Shown piece by piece: positions 1 through 10,456 of a stretch of 64,000 bases of DNA; the first letter of the stretch is position 1; the number at the start of each line of letters is the position of its first letter. The position numbers and the translations under genes were made by a program. The DNA comes from Apium graveolens (Eukaryota; Streptophyta; Magnoliopsida; Apiales; Apiaceae). The notes under the pieces were generated by a model. It did no database searches. It had not been told where the DNA came from and saw only the letters and a program-made list of their open reading frames with translations. The DNA lies in the NCBI RefSeq assembly GCF_009905375.1, contig NC_133652.1, positions 120,301,797 through 120,365,796 on the forward strand. Reading direction: 5' to 3'.

Positions 1-321
1 TTTCAAGTCCCTGGATCTTCAATCCCTGGCATTCCACTAGTGTTTATGTTTATATTGATCCCAATATATGATCGTGTCTGTGTTCCAATTCTCTGAAAGT
101 TCACAGGGATTCCCACTGGAGTCACACACCTCCAAAGAATAGGAGTTGGACTCGTTCTCTCAACCATTTCTATGGCTGTGGCAGGTATAGTAGAGACACA
201 CCGCAAATCTGTTGCTGTCGAGTACAACATGGTTGATTCTGCAGAGCCTTTGCCTATGACTGTGTTCTGGTTAGGTTTCCAATATGCAATATTTGGAATG
301 GCTGATATGTTTACATTGTGA
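1..321 (+). pseudogene. NRT1/PTR (NPF) transporter fragment, broken
   Basis: Frame 1 reads as the late transmembrane part of a plant NPF (POT-family) nitrate/peptide/hormone transporter. It contains PLVFMFILIPIYDRV, then THLQRIGVGLVLS, a basic loop, and FWLGFQYAIFGMADMFTL. The THLQRIGVGL motif and the LQY..FG.AD.FT motif are characteristic of the family, closest to the NPF4 type as I remember it. The frame has an in-frame TGA at 94-96 and ends at TGA 319-321, where a full gene would continue with the last helices. The upstream part lies outside the window. It is either the decayed end of a host gene or a gene piece captured by the repeat-bearing DNA to its right. Family call is firm; subfamily is not. 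Confidence 0.75.
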
Positions 322-368
322 ATAGTCTAGTAAAGCTCATGTTTTTTTTAAAAAAACTTCTGTTGCAG

Positions 369-506
369 TCTATCTGGGTATCGTCCAGGGGATCACAGAA
401 AGAGCTAGATGAAGCAAAGATGAGATTTGCTGCTGTCGAGGTTTCATCTCAACTCATGTTTAATTTATATAGAGCTTCAGCTGGTTTAGCAGCTGTTAAA
501 TTTTAG
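369..506 (+). pseudogene. Exon-like scrap of unknown gene
   Basis: A pyrimidine-containing stretch ending TTGCAG at 368 looks like a splice acceptor and is followed by an open frame of 45 codons to TAG 504-506. The peptide contains KELDEAKMRFAAVEVSSQ and ends LYRASAGLAAVKF. I do not recognise it. It lies 48 bp after the NPF fragment and could be a final exon or a captured fragment. No start codon is implied. Confidence 0.3.
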
Positions 507-529
507 AAGAGCTTCAGCTGGTTTAGCAG
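471..529 (+). repeat. 22-bp direct repeat, two copies
   Basis: The 22-bp unit running from AGAGCTTC to TTTAGCAG occurs at 471-492 and again at 508-529, 37 bp apart. The first copy covers the end of the exon-like frame and the second starts just after its stop codon. This is a local duplication. Confidence 0.8.
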
Positions 530-837
530 ATGTATTTCTGTTTGGGATGAACTATGTAAATGATCGATGGTGGATGTCTAGTACTTGCTTTTGCAGTTAT
601 GTAGTTTGTTTGGATTATGAAGTTTGGTTGGTGGTGGATATATGTACGTAATTGGTATAATCTATGGTAAATCAATGAATGTATGTTTGTTTTTGCGTTT
701 GTTTTGGTTTGGTTAGTTTTGGAATGGTAAAATGGCAGTTGGTATGTTTTTGGATGACTCTTGTTTGGGTTTTGGGCATTTGATTGAAACAGGGGATTCA
801 TGAATAAAAAAAATAAACAAACATCACTTCATGAACA
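530..837. other. Unassigned GT-rich stretch
   Basis: No convincing coding frame, RNA gene or repeat boundary. The + strand is rich in GTTTG/TTTGG runs, as in a plant 3' untranslated or intergenic region. The open frame on the minus strand here is low-complexity and not gene-like. Confidence 0.4.
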
Positions 838-1110
838 AAATAACTGATGTAAAATGTAGTCAAATAAGATATTTCATACAATAAACTGATGTCATAAGCA
901 GGCACATATATCAGCTCACAAGAAATGACTGATGTAAAACAATATAATAGATATCACATTTTGAAAGAACTGATGTTAAACACACACAAAGACATCGGTT
1001 TCATTAAAAAAAGAAAGGTACGACATCGCTTCTGATAAAAGACTGATGTAATATGTTAAGTTACACATCAGTTTAACAAGTTTTTCGATGTTAATGTATC
1101 ATATTGCTTT
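838..1110. repeat. ACTGATGT / ACATCAGT motif cluster (CACTA-like)
   Basis: The 8-mer ACTGATGT occurs near 843, 885, 928, 969 and 1042, and its complement-type forms ACATCGGT at 992 and ACATCAGT at 1065, with a degenerate CGATGT near 1087. Dense short repeats in both orientations resemble the subterminal repeats of plant CACTA (EnSpm) DNA transposons. No CACTA terminal inverted repeat or transposase is visible. The cluster stops before a retrotransposon LTR fragment at 1216, so the element would be truncated. Confidence 0.45.
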
Positions 1111-1215
1111 ATATGTGATAAGTTTAAAATGATATACATGACATATGAATGAATAACTGAAACCATAGTGAAGGTATACATTGAAGAAAAGTACATCACA
1201 TTGTTAAGAAAAACG

Positions 1216-1642
1216 ATTTCTTCATCACACAACAACAGTTAGGAAAGATGGTCAGACTCAAGCAGACCCAGCGCAAGCGCATGGGAAGCGTCCCGCGTCT
1301 TCCCGTTGATGTTGTAGCTGCTATAGCTGCAGATGTAGATCTATTGGTAGATCAGGCATTCTACTTTTGGGAACCAATTATGTATAATTATAACTTGTGG
1401 TAGATAATGGCAGTTAACTGTAAACTTATTAAGTAATCATTTTGGGTTGTCATAACTTTTAAATTGTGGATTCAAGGACTTGTACTTATTTCAATTTCAT
1501 CTCTGAGACTATAACGGGTTGTGGTGCGTGTTAGTGTGGGGTCACATCATGAGGTTATTTATTATTAATTAAGTTAAGTGATATTGTGGAAAGAAAGACC
1601 GTGACGACCCGGATCCCCGGCCCCGGATCTGGGGGTGCTACA
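1216..1642 (+). repeat. Detached 3' tail of gypsy LTR
   Basis: These bases match the last ~430 bp of the element A LTR (compare 2264-2691 and about 20109-20534) and end in the same way, GGGGGTGCTACA. The next LTR piece starts within a few bases. Two LTR tails of the same family therefore stand directly in tandem with nothing between, which points to unequal recombination or deletion rather than a simple insertion. Confidence 0.85.
1248..1403 (+). CDS. LTR small ORF, copy 1 (51 aa)
   Basis: Starts ATGGTC in the context AAAGATGG after an ACAACAACAG-type leader. The peptide begins MVRLKQTQRKRMGSVPRLP and stops early at TAG 1401-1403, where the other copies read CAG. It lies about 400 nt before the LTR end, so it would sit in the 5' leader of an element transcript. 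The coding status is unproven; see the copy at 20140. Confidence 0.25.
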   Translation: MVRLKQTQRKRMGSVPRLPVDVVAAIAADVDLLVDQAFYFWEPIMYNYNLW

Positions 1643-1644
1643 TA

Positions 1645-2691
1645 GTGGGCGTCCATGAAAGTGTAAGTGGCTCAGTGGGAGTCCATCAAATGCGTAAGTG
1701 GCTGAATGGCAGTCTAACATAAGGTCCTATTGCGGCCAGGGTGATGACCAGTGGGGAATTCGTCCATCTACTAGTAGAAAAGGTTACTTATTGGTATCTT
1801 TGCCTGATCAGCAAGATATCGGGTTTATGCCAAAATTCTTTTCCTTTCCAAATTTCATTGGATGTTACAAACTCTGTTCATACTTTACATAACAGAGGTT
1901 TCCAGGAAATGTATAAGAGATATATATGTGGATATATATATCGGGACTAAATAAAGTATCTCGTAACTTCATTTCATTCAATAATATTTCAAAGATTGAA
2001 TCTATTTAAGTCTTAACTTGTGATCTCATCTATGGGATTAGCTTTTGAAACCTATAATACTTTGAACAGTGGTAGTTCAAGTAGTTTTATATAATGGTAT
2101 AAGTATAGTGAAGTAATTGGTAACTTCATCTTCCTTTAAGCATATATCCAGTAAGTAATTACCTTACACTTGATAAAGGTTTCCAGTAAGTTATCCATTT
2201 AGATACTTGCATTATTGTTTACACTATATATTATCTTGCGAGCTCTAATGCTCACTTTTGCTTCATTTCTTCATCACACAACAACAGTTAGGAAAGCTGG
2301 CCAGACTCAAGCAGACCCAGCGCAAGCGCGTGAGAAGCGTCCCGCGTCTTCCCGTTGATGTTATAGCTGCTATAGCTGTAGAGGTAGATCTATTGGTAGA
2401 TCAGGCATTCTACTTTTCGGAACCAATTATGTATAATTATAACTTGTGGCAGATAATGGCAATTAACTGTAAACTTATCAAGTAATCATTTTGGGTTGTA
2501 ATAACTTTTAAATTGTGGATTCAAGGACTTGTACTTATTTCAATTTCATCTCTGAGACTATAACGGGTTGTGGTGTGTGTTAGTGTGGGGTCACAGCATG
2601 AGGTTATTTATTATTAATTAAGTTAAGTGATATTGTGGAAAGAAAGACCGTAATGACCCGGATCCCCGACCCCGGATCTGGGGATGTTACA
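1645..2691 (+). repeat. Element A 5' LTR, truncated
   Basis: Matches the last ~1.05 kb of the 3' LTR at 16713-20534 with few differences and ends GATGTTACA. The first ~2.8 kb of the LTR are missing. The primer site follows 4 bp later, so this is the 5' LTR of element A. With the start lost, no 5' target-site duplication can be seen. Confidence 0.9.
2297..2485 (+). pseudogene. LTR small ORF, copy 2 (start lost)
   Basis: Same frame as the copy at 20140 but the expected ATG is CTG at 2297-2299. The following residues ARLKQTQRKRVRSVPRLP are kept, and the frame runs to TAA at 2483-2485. Confidence 0.3.
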
Positions 2692-2695
2692 GAAA

Positions 2696-2708
2696 TGGTA
2701 TCAGAGCT
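2696..2708 (+). other. Primer binding site (tRNA-iMet type), element A
   Basis: TGGTATCAGAGCT, 4 bp after the LTR end, complements the 3' end of plant initiator Met tRNA. It fixes element A in the + orientation. Confidence 0.9.
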
Positions 2709-2903
2709 AAGCGTTATAAATCTCAGAGATGATGCGACGATATAATAATAAACTCACAAAGATAATAAGAACTCTTGCCAAGTTCGTAGTCGGACTACTT
2801 TAAGTAGCACTGACAGTTAAAACCCTTACGGGAACCCTTATAAGTATCATGATAGTAACTTAGCTCGTTTAATGTGTAGGCACATGAGATAGAGGACCCA
2901 GAG

Positions 2904-3568
2904 ATGTTCGAGCGTGAGCATGATGAGGCACTGCTAGATGCCGAGGATCAGGAGGAGCCTGAGATGGAGGAAGAGGAGGAGGAGGACCCCTCAGAGGAGT
3001 CAGAGACGGAGGTTGTGGCGATTTCAGATGAGGAGGACCCGGATGAGGTCCTAGTAGCTGAGGAGCATGTCAGAGCTATGGTAGAGTACACTGGTAACCC
3101 TTTACCCTCACTCCCGGTGGTTAGAGCTCCTACCCCTCCACCACTATCTTGGAGCCCTTATGATGACAGCTCTGAGACCCATACTTCCGAGTGTAGGCAG
3201 ACCGAGGAGGCACCCCCAGCGGCTCCGGATTCACCACCTCTCGACCCTGCCCATAGGCAGTCTTTGTTAGCTCACGGCTATGTTCAGGATGTACTGAGGA
3301 CCCGAGTGGCTGTTGCTGAGGCCCGGCTGGATGAGGTCAGGAGGGAGTTGGATGCGGAGAGGGCGGGTAGGCGTGCCCGAGCTTATGAGACTAGGGCTAC
3401 TATACCTCGATCCTTGAGGAGGGAGCTGACGGGGATAGAGCTCACGGCCCGAGCGAGACTCCGATCACTCCAGGGGACATGCATGGTAGGATCTCCAGGC
3501 GGCAGGCTGACTACATCTTCCATCATGCGATGGAAAGGGTGTGGGAGCTGACCCGCTCCGGTGTGTGA
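2904..3568 (+). CDS. Acidic coiled-coil leader ORF upstream of gag
   Basis: ATG at 2904 opens a 215-codon frame (to 3551) between the primer site and gag. Residues 1-60 are almost entirely acidic (EPEMEEEEEEDPSEESETE, then SDEEDPDEVL). Residues ~70-115 are proline/serine-rich. From ~116 on there is a predicted helix with heptad-like spacing (ARLDEVRRELDAERAGRRA). Around 3475 the frame appears to slip by one base: the -1 frame continues with ...RRQADYIFHHAMERVWELTRSGV and stops at TGA 3566-3568, a better-looking end than the nominal one. The segment is much richer in G+C than its surroundings. Extra ORFs before gag are known in Tat/Ogre elements; I do not know one like this in Tekay. Function unknown. 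Confidence 0.55.
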
Positions 3569-3970
3569 TTCAGGACCGGTGATGGGATAGTCTAGTCGTC
3601 TACTTAGTCGAGGCCATAGTAAGAGCCAATTTTCCGAGATAGTTGACTTGTATATAGCATCCCTTTCTCTGACTAGACAAATAGACTCTTGTGTATCACT
3701 TTTGGGCAGATGGCTGTAGCACTGTTGTACTTTTGACCAGATCAAACTATGTATTTCTCGCATTATGTATATATTTGTTTCCTTTCAGTTCAGTTCCTTA
3801 GTGACGAGATCACTGTTTTTATCATTATTATTACTGCACATCTTATTAGAACTGTCATAATATAATAAAATTGCGAGATACATTCTCCCCATTATAGAAA
3901 CTGTGCAAGGCACAATGTTGTGTATGATTGTGACCTAACATTGAATTTCCCAAAATATTTTATCAGTATC
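3569..3970 (+). other. Leader between acidic ORF and gag
   Basis: About 400 bp without a credible coding frame, part of the untranslated leader of element A. It ends directly before the gag ATG. No splice signal or hairpin stood out. Confidence 0.5.
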
Positions 3971-5270
3971 ATGCCGCCAAGAAAGATTGGAACTAGGGCG
4001 AACCCTGGATCTGAGGACCAGGAAGCCATAACCAGGACGATAGGAACCAAGAACACAGTGAAGAGGAAGATGAGGATTATGTTGAACAGGATGACTCCCT
4101 GTATGAAGAGGAGGAGGAAACATATGATGTTGAAGGATTTGAGATAGAGGTTGAAGGAGAAACTGAGGCTGAGCAACTAGTACCAAACCCAGGCATGGAT
4201 CCCATGGGACAGTTCATGCAACTACTAAGACAGAACTTGGAACATCAACCCAACCCACCCCCTCAAGGAAATAACAATGCTGTAGCAAACTCCTTCAGGG
4301 CTTTCAAGTCCCTTAAGCCCCCTGAGTTCCACGGATCAGCCGACCCAGTTGAGGCAAGGGCATGGTTAAAGGAAATGGAGAAATCCTTTGAGATTCTGAG
4401 TACCGATGAGGCACATAAAACTGTATTTGCTACCTACCTTCTGAAAGGAGAGGCCAACCACTGGTGGGAGGCCAAGAAAAACATGGAGACAGATGATATT
4501 ATAACCTGGGAGAGGTTCAGTTAGTTGTTTTTGGGAAAGTATTTCCCGAGGTTTATGGAGAACCATATGGAGCTCAAGTTCTTGGAGCTAAAGCAGAATA
4601 ACTTATCTATAGCAGAGTACGAAGCAAAATTCACCGAGTTATCAAGGTTTGTACCAGAGTTTGTGAGCACCGAGGAAAAGAAAGCTAGGAGGTTTCAGCA
4701 GGGACTAAAACCGTGGATTCAGAATAGGGTGGCAATCCTTGAGCTTACGGATTATGCCACTCTGGTGCAAAAGGCAACAATTGTAGAAGTCGGAAGTGAA
4801 CAGATGCAGAAGGAAAGAGAGGAGAAGGGAATAAAGAGGAAAAGTATGAGCATGGGTGGAGGTTCCGCAGTAGGGAGCTTCCCAACTAGAGTTAATAGGG
4901 GAGCAGTATCCCTACCGGGAAAGAACACTGGGTTTAAGCGGCCAATGAGTGTGAATGTGAGCCAGAGCGGTCAGAAGTCAAGAATGTCCTATACCAACCA
5001 ATCTCGACCCCGATTGCCAGCCTGTAACACTTGTGGAAGGATGCATACTGGGGAGTGTAAAGGAAAGCCAGTAACCTGCTTTAAGTGCGGTCGAGAGGGT
5101 CACTATTCAACTAAGTGCCCTTCATCAACCCCTGCTGTCATTCCAACCACCACTTGTCATCAGTGTGGACGCCCGGGTCATTGGAAGAGAGAATGCCCAA
5201 TGAACAAACCAGCAGCTTCAGGAGCCAGCAGGGCTGCCTCCAATAAGCCACCTACTGCGAGGACTTTCAA
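3971..5270 (+). pseudogene. gag: Element A gag
   Basis: Begins MPPRKIGTRANPGSEDQEA. A frameshift near 4022 separates this from an acidic linker rich in E and D. The Ty3 gag capsid core follows (SLKPPEFHGSADPVEARAW, then a segment with NHWW). An in-frame TAG at 4522-4524 interrupts it; the following LFLGKYFPRF continues in the same frame. A second half carries basic residues and two zinc knuckles of CX2CX4HX4C type: CFKCGREGHYSTKC and CHQCGRPGHWKREC. Gag forms the virus-like particle and binds the RNA. The stop is a probable CAG-to-TAG change. Confidence 0.85.
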
Positions 5271-5902
5271 CATGACAGTCCAAGATGCTATGAAAGACTC
5301 AGATGTGATAGCAGGTACCCTTTCTCTAAATTCAGTCAGTGCAAATGTTTTATTTGATTCGGTAGCAACTAAATCTTTTATATCAAAGGACTTTGCGCAT
5401 AAACTAAGATTAAGACTGAACCCTTGATATAATCCTTACAAGTAGAAATAGCCAATCATGAAATTATTCCTGTTAACCAGATTCACCCCACCTGTGAGTT
5501 AGGCATAGGGGAACAATCTTTTAGTGTTGATCTGATTCCTTTTAAATTAGGGGAGTTTGATGTAATTTTGGGAATGGACTGGCTATCTAGCAATGATGCT
5601 CAGATAGACTGTAAGAGGAAGAAAGTTAAGTTAAATATCCCAGGGAAGAAAGAAGTCATATTTAGAGGAAAGAGGCAGACGCAGAAATTTTTGACCATGG
5701 CCCAGGCCAAAAGGATGCTACGAAAAGGAAATGAGGCTTACTTAGCCTATGTGGTGGACACACAGAAGGAGGTGTCCAACTTACAAGATATTCCGGAAGT
5801 CAACGAATTTGAAGATGTATTCCCATAAGACCTTCTGGGATTACCACCCGATAGAGTGATTGAATTTGCTATTGAGTTGGCCCCAGGGACGGCGCCAGTT
5901 TC
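5271..5902 (+). pseudogene. Element A protease and linker
   Basis: The retropepsin active-site region reads LFDSVATKSFIS, where the family has D-S-G. The catalytic Asp is kept but the Gly is Val. The nominal frame ends at 5427, and the protein continues in another frame with EFDVILGMDWLSSNDAQIDC, a hallmark of the plant Ty3 protease C-terminus. A further stop (TAA 5826-5828) precedes the conserved DLLGLPPDR linker, and another frameshift near 5893 leads into RT. Confidence 0.8.
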
Positions 5903-6730
5903 AAAGCACCTTACCGGTTAGCCCCATTAGAAATGAAGGAATTAGCTACCCAATTGCAGGAACTTTTGGATAAGGGTATGATAAGACCCTGTGTGTCTCC
6001 ATGGGGAGCACCAGTATTTTTTGTTAAGAAGAAAGATGGGAGCATGAGGCTGTGCATCGACTACCGAGAGTTGAACAAGCTAACCATAAAGAACAGGTAC
6101 CCGTTACCTAGAATAGACGATCTGTTCGACCAGCTAGAGGATGCTGTTTATTTTTCCAAGATTGACCTGAGAACTGGATATCACCAACTAAAGATTAAAC
6201 CCGAAGATATTCCCAAGACCGCGTTCCGTACCAGGTATGGGCACTATGAGTTATTGGTAATGTCCTTTGGATTAACCAACGCCCCAGCGGCTTTCATGGA
6301 TTTAATGAACAGAGTATTTAAGAAGTACTTGGACAAGTATGTGATAGTTTTTATCGATGATATTTTAATCTACTCAAGGACTGAGGCAGAACATGCAGAG
6401 CATTTGAGGATAGCTCTAGGAATACTCATAGAGGAACAGTTATTTGCCAAATTTTCGAAGTGTGAATTCTGGCGAAATGAAATACAGTTTTTAGGACATG
6501 TGATCAATAAAGAAGGAGTATTGGTCGAGCCCTCCAAGATAGAGGCGGTCTCAAATTGGGAAAGGCCAACCACACCCACAGAGGTAAGGAGTTTCATAGG
6601 ATTGGCCGGCTACTATCGTAGATTTGTACAGGACTTTGCAAAGATCGCAGCCCCTTTGACACGACTTACTCGTAAGATAGAGAAGTTTGAATGGACGAAA
6701 AAATGCGAGAATAGTTTTCAGGAATTAAAT
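5903..6730 (+). pseudogene. pol: Element A reverse transcriptase
   Basis: An open stretch of ~266 codons (5933-6730) with all RT landmarks: [66 protein letters not shown], and the catalytic FIDDILIYS box near 6350. The connection segment [13 protein letters not shown] follows. The reading frame ends at TAA 6731-6733 but continues in phase into RNase H. RT copies element RNA into DNA in the cytoplasmic particle. The RT part itself looks intact; the flanks are not. Confidence 0.9.
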
Positions 6731-7241
6731 TAAAGGTTGGTAACGGCCCCGGTGTTGGCATTGCCAGACGGATAAGGAGATTTTGTGATATATAGTGACG
6801 CGTCGCACAAAGGATTAGGGTGTGTGCTTATGCAGCACGGTAAGGTGATTGCGTATGCGTCGAGATAATTGAAGGAATACGAGATTAGATATCCTACTCA
6901 TGACCTTGAGCTCACGGCAATAGTTTTTGCCTTAAAAATTTTGTGGCACTACTTGTATGGAGAGAAGTGCGAGATTTTCACAGACCATAAGAGCCTCAAG
7001 TACATATTTACGCAGAAAGAGCTCAATATGCGCCAGAGGAGATGGTTAGAATTAATCAAGGACTATGATTATGAGATTCTCTATCATCCAGGGAAAGCCA
7101 ATGTGGTGGCTGATGCCCTTAGCAGGAAGGAAAGACTCAAAATGATAATGACTTCGGAGGAATTGATAAGGGATTTCGAGAGAATGGAAATAGAAGTAAA
7201 GGTAACCGGAGCCGGAACTCAAAAGTTGTTTGAGATCTTGA
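6731..7241 (+). pseudogene. pol: Element A RNase H, interrupted
   Basis: In phase with RT but with TAA stops at 6731, 6773 and 6866. Landmarks: [61 protein letters not shown]. The sequence is cut at 7241 by element B and resumes at 15248 after the second target-site copy. Confidence 0.88.
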
Positions 7242-8912
7242 TGTTGGATTTTTAACGCAGCGGGGTCATGGCAAAACACTTTTACACATACAAAATCCAA
7301 ATAAAAGCATATAAATCGTGAATAAAAATTCGAGGGATCGAATCTAACCTTTAAAAATAATTCGGAGACAACGATCAGAGATCCTTAGCAGTTGCTCCTC
7401 AAGTGTGAAGCACTCCGCCGGTATCCACCAAGAAAACGATGTTAAGGAGGAGGAAGGAGGTGGAGTGAATTGGGTTTTCCAAACTTTTTGGGTTTTCTGG
7501 TTCTGGGGTTAGAATAAAATAGGGTCTATAATAGTGTATTTATAGGTAAAATTTTCAGCTGAAATTTTCCCATAAATAATATTATTATTATCCCATTTAT
7601 TATTCTCATTAATAATTAAAACACCTTTTAATTATTAATCCTTTTTCTAAACACTTTAGAAATAATTCTCTCTCTTGATTTAATTTCCAAAAATTAAATC
7701 CTTAATTAATAATATTAAGAACTTTTCTTAATTAATTTATAATCAATTAAATCTCATTTAATCAATTATTAAATTTGCCAATTAATTATTTATTTCATAA
7801 ATAAATAATTATTAGTCATTATTAATTAATTCCTCCACCATTAAATCATTCTTTTTTTATGGTATGACCCTGTAGGTTCAATATTAAGCCGGTAGTAGAA
7901 ATAAATAATAATAAAACTATTTTATCATTATTTATATAAATTCTCTAATTTATTAAATATGATTAATTAATTAATCATATTTATTCTACATCGTGAGGGA
8001 TACTTCTCAGCATATCGCGACTATCCGGATAATATAAATTCACTGCTTAGAATACCAAGAACCTATTCAGTGAATAGTTACCGTACAATAAACTCCTTCT
8101 ACCCTACAATGTCCCTATTAAATACAAGGCATGGATCTCGTGTCAAGCCTATCTAATTTAATCACTTGCTTACCATTTACTATGCGTAGTTCTATGCAAA
8201 TTAGAAACTCCTTTCTAATTTCATTCACTCTGGCCAGAGATTCCTAAACTAGCATAAGTGGATCAGCCTTGAACATTCACTTCCTTCACTGGAAGGGGTA
8301 GATCCTTTATTGATCATACACTATCTTCGTGTACAAATTCCTATACCCAGAAGAGCCCTAACAATTGTCCCTGGAGACTAAGAACTAAACCAAAGCATAG
8401 TTCAGTGTACACAAGATGACTATGATGACCTCAAATCTAAGGATACTTGTACAACTATCACTATGTGAACAACTGCTGACACGTGAGTGAACTCCATCAG
8501 TTGTTCAGCTGTGCGAGTCATGTTCAGTGAACTTATTCTATAATAAGCACCTACATACTAGCTATAGTGTCACCACACAAATGTCTATGAGAACAGACAT
8601 CCTTCATAATGAAGCAAGCATAGTATGTACCGATCTTTGCGGATTATTAATTACCAGTTAGTAATCCTATGACCAGGAACTATTTAAGTTTAGAGTTATC
8701 ATCTTTTTAGGTCTCACTATTATGATCTCATCATAATCCATAAAAAGCTTTACTCTAAACTATGGTATATCTTATTTAAACACTTAAATAGATAAAGCCC
8801 GTAATAAAAACAAAACAAGTCTTTTATTAATATCAATGAAATCAAAATAGATTACATAAAGAGTTATTCCTAAATCCTAATTCATGATTGGACTTAGGAC
8901 ATATTCCTTTCA
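7242..8912 (-). repeat. Element B 3' LTR
   Basis: 1671 bp, TGTTGGATTTTT...CCTTTCA on the + strand, matching 13583-15242 almost throughout. Beyond its right edge lies the minus-strand polypurine tract (AAGTGGGAGAT in element sense). Confidence 0.93.
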
Positions 8913-9356
8913 ATCTCCCACTTGTACTAAAGCCAATCACTCTGGTATCTAATACCCATCTAGTCTTTATGACGATCAAAGTGACTTTCAGAAAGTAGCT
9001 TTGTGAGTGGGTCTGCTATGTTGTTATGTGTGTCAACTCTAATTCAATACAATACAAGAAATGTTACCGCGCTCCCACTAACCCTTTTGTAGACGCATGG
9101 TTCATCTTCGTTTTTGATAAAATCAAACTCTTTGATTGTCTCATCAAAACGAATGTTCCATCTTTCGAGAAGCTTGCTTTAAACCATATATGGTTCGCAG
9201 CAGCTTACACACTAGGTTTTCATTTCTCTTGGAAAGAAAACCATCTGGCTAATTGCTAGATCTCATAGTCGTAGTAAGCAGCATTCGTAAGTAAAATCCG
9301 AACTGATTTTAACAGGGCTACAGGTAAAAGGTTTCATCAAAGTCAATCCATTGCCT
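8913..9356 (-). pseudogene. Element B RT/RNase H remnant
   Basis: Reading the minus strand, short blocks of copia RT remain: an LKSVRILL.NAAYYDYEI block, a GLKQASR..WNIRFDE block, and FIKNEDEPCVYK. Directly afterwards comes the very C-terminal RNase H block ADPLTK...SHFDRHK. Most of RT including the YVDD box, and nearly all of RNase H, are deleted. Frames shift between blocks. Confidence 0.7.
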
Positions 9357-10456
9357 TTATTTGAATTCTTTTGCCACAAGCCTGGCCTTAAAGGTCTCCA
9401 CCTGGCCATCTGCTCTAATCATTCTTTTGTATCCCGTATACATAGATTTCTTTCCAGATTTCATGGCACTATGCCATTTCTCTGAGTCAACACTACTCAT
9501 AGCCTCATTATAGGTCACAGGGTCGTCATCATCAATGATCGACAACTCATTGTCATTCTCAATGACAAGGCCATAATACCTCTCAGGTTGGCGAGACACT
9601 CTCCCTGATCTATGAATGGGCTGTTCCACAAAAGGTTGTTCAGTCAGAACAGGTGTTTCCACTTGATCCGTAGTAGTTTGTGCTTCTTGAACTTCATCAA
9701 GTTCAATTTTGCTCCCACTGTTTCCTTCAAGGATAAACTCCTTTTCCAAGAAGGTAGCATGTCTGGAGACAAACACCCGATGATCGGTGTAAAAGTAATA
9801 CCCTAAAATCTCTTTAGGATATCCCACAAAACTACATTTTACGGATCGAGATTCCACCTTATCTGGGTCAACTTTCTTGACATAAGCTGGACATCCTCAA
9901 ATCTTAACGTGTTTAAGACTCGATTTCCTTTCTTTCCATATCTCATACGAAGTTTGAGGAACAGATTTGGAAATCACCTTATTCAGTAAATATGCTGAGG
10001 TTTCCAATGCATAACCCCATAGGAATACTGGAAGATTTGCATAGCTCATCATGGACCGAACTATGTCTAACAAAGTTCGATTTCTCCTTTCAGATACCAA
10101 TCTGGAGGAGTCCACTGGGAGACTATACCATTTACTTTGAGATAATCTAGAAACACTCCATTAAAGTATTCACCACCTCGATCTGATCGAAGAGTTATAA
10201 TACTATGTTTGGTTGTTTCTCCACTTCATACTTATATTCTTTGAACTTTTCAAAGGCCTCAGACTTGTGTTTCATCAAACACATATCCGAATCCAGATCT
10301 ATCATCTATGAAAGTAATGAAGTATGAAAATCCACCCATGGCTTGCGTAGACATTGGTCCACATACATCTGTGTGTACCATTCCTAGCAAATTTGCAGCC
10401 CTCTCTCCATGTCTACTAAATAGAGACTGCAGTGCCACTATGAAGTGAGATTTTCA
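9357..10456 (-). pseudogene. pol: Element B integrase and start of RT
   Basis: Minus-strand blocks in order: HTDVCGPM (first catalytic Asp), TLRSDRGGEYF (second Asp), SERRNRTLLDIVRSMMSYANLP (catalytic Glu), KCSFVGYPKE, and after a divergent acidic linker the RT opening VETFKARLVAKE. Frames change several times. The HHCC zinc-binding region expected before the first Asp is missing: the protease-side sequence at 10457 runs straight into the integrase core. Confidence 0.75.

Noticed and set aside
523..801. 92-codon minus-strand frame
   Set aside because: Low-complexity His/Asn/Thr/Lys composition from a GT-rich strand; no similarity or gene context.
1698..1950. Overlapping frames in the gypsy LTR, repeated at 19541-19793
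   Set aside because: They recur because the LTR recurs. Two overlapping frames are open in both copies with no sign of coding constraint, and the diverged LTRs do not keep them.
2696..2708. tRNA-like sequence at primer sites (also 13570, 29296, 48723, 50178)
   Set aside because: Only 12-13 bases match the tRNA 3' end, as expected of primer sites; no tRNA gene follows.
3470..3490. Programmed -1 frameshift at the end of the acidic leader ORF
   Set aside because: No X-XXY-YYZ slippery heptamer or obvious downstream pseudoknot; loss of one G in a G run explains the shift.
9026..9259. 77-codon plus-strand frame in element B
   Set aside because: It is the complement of the RT remnant read on the minus strand.
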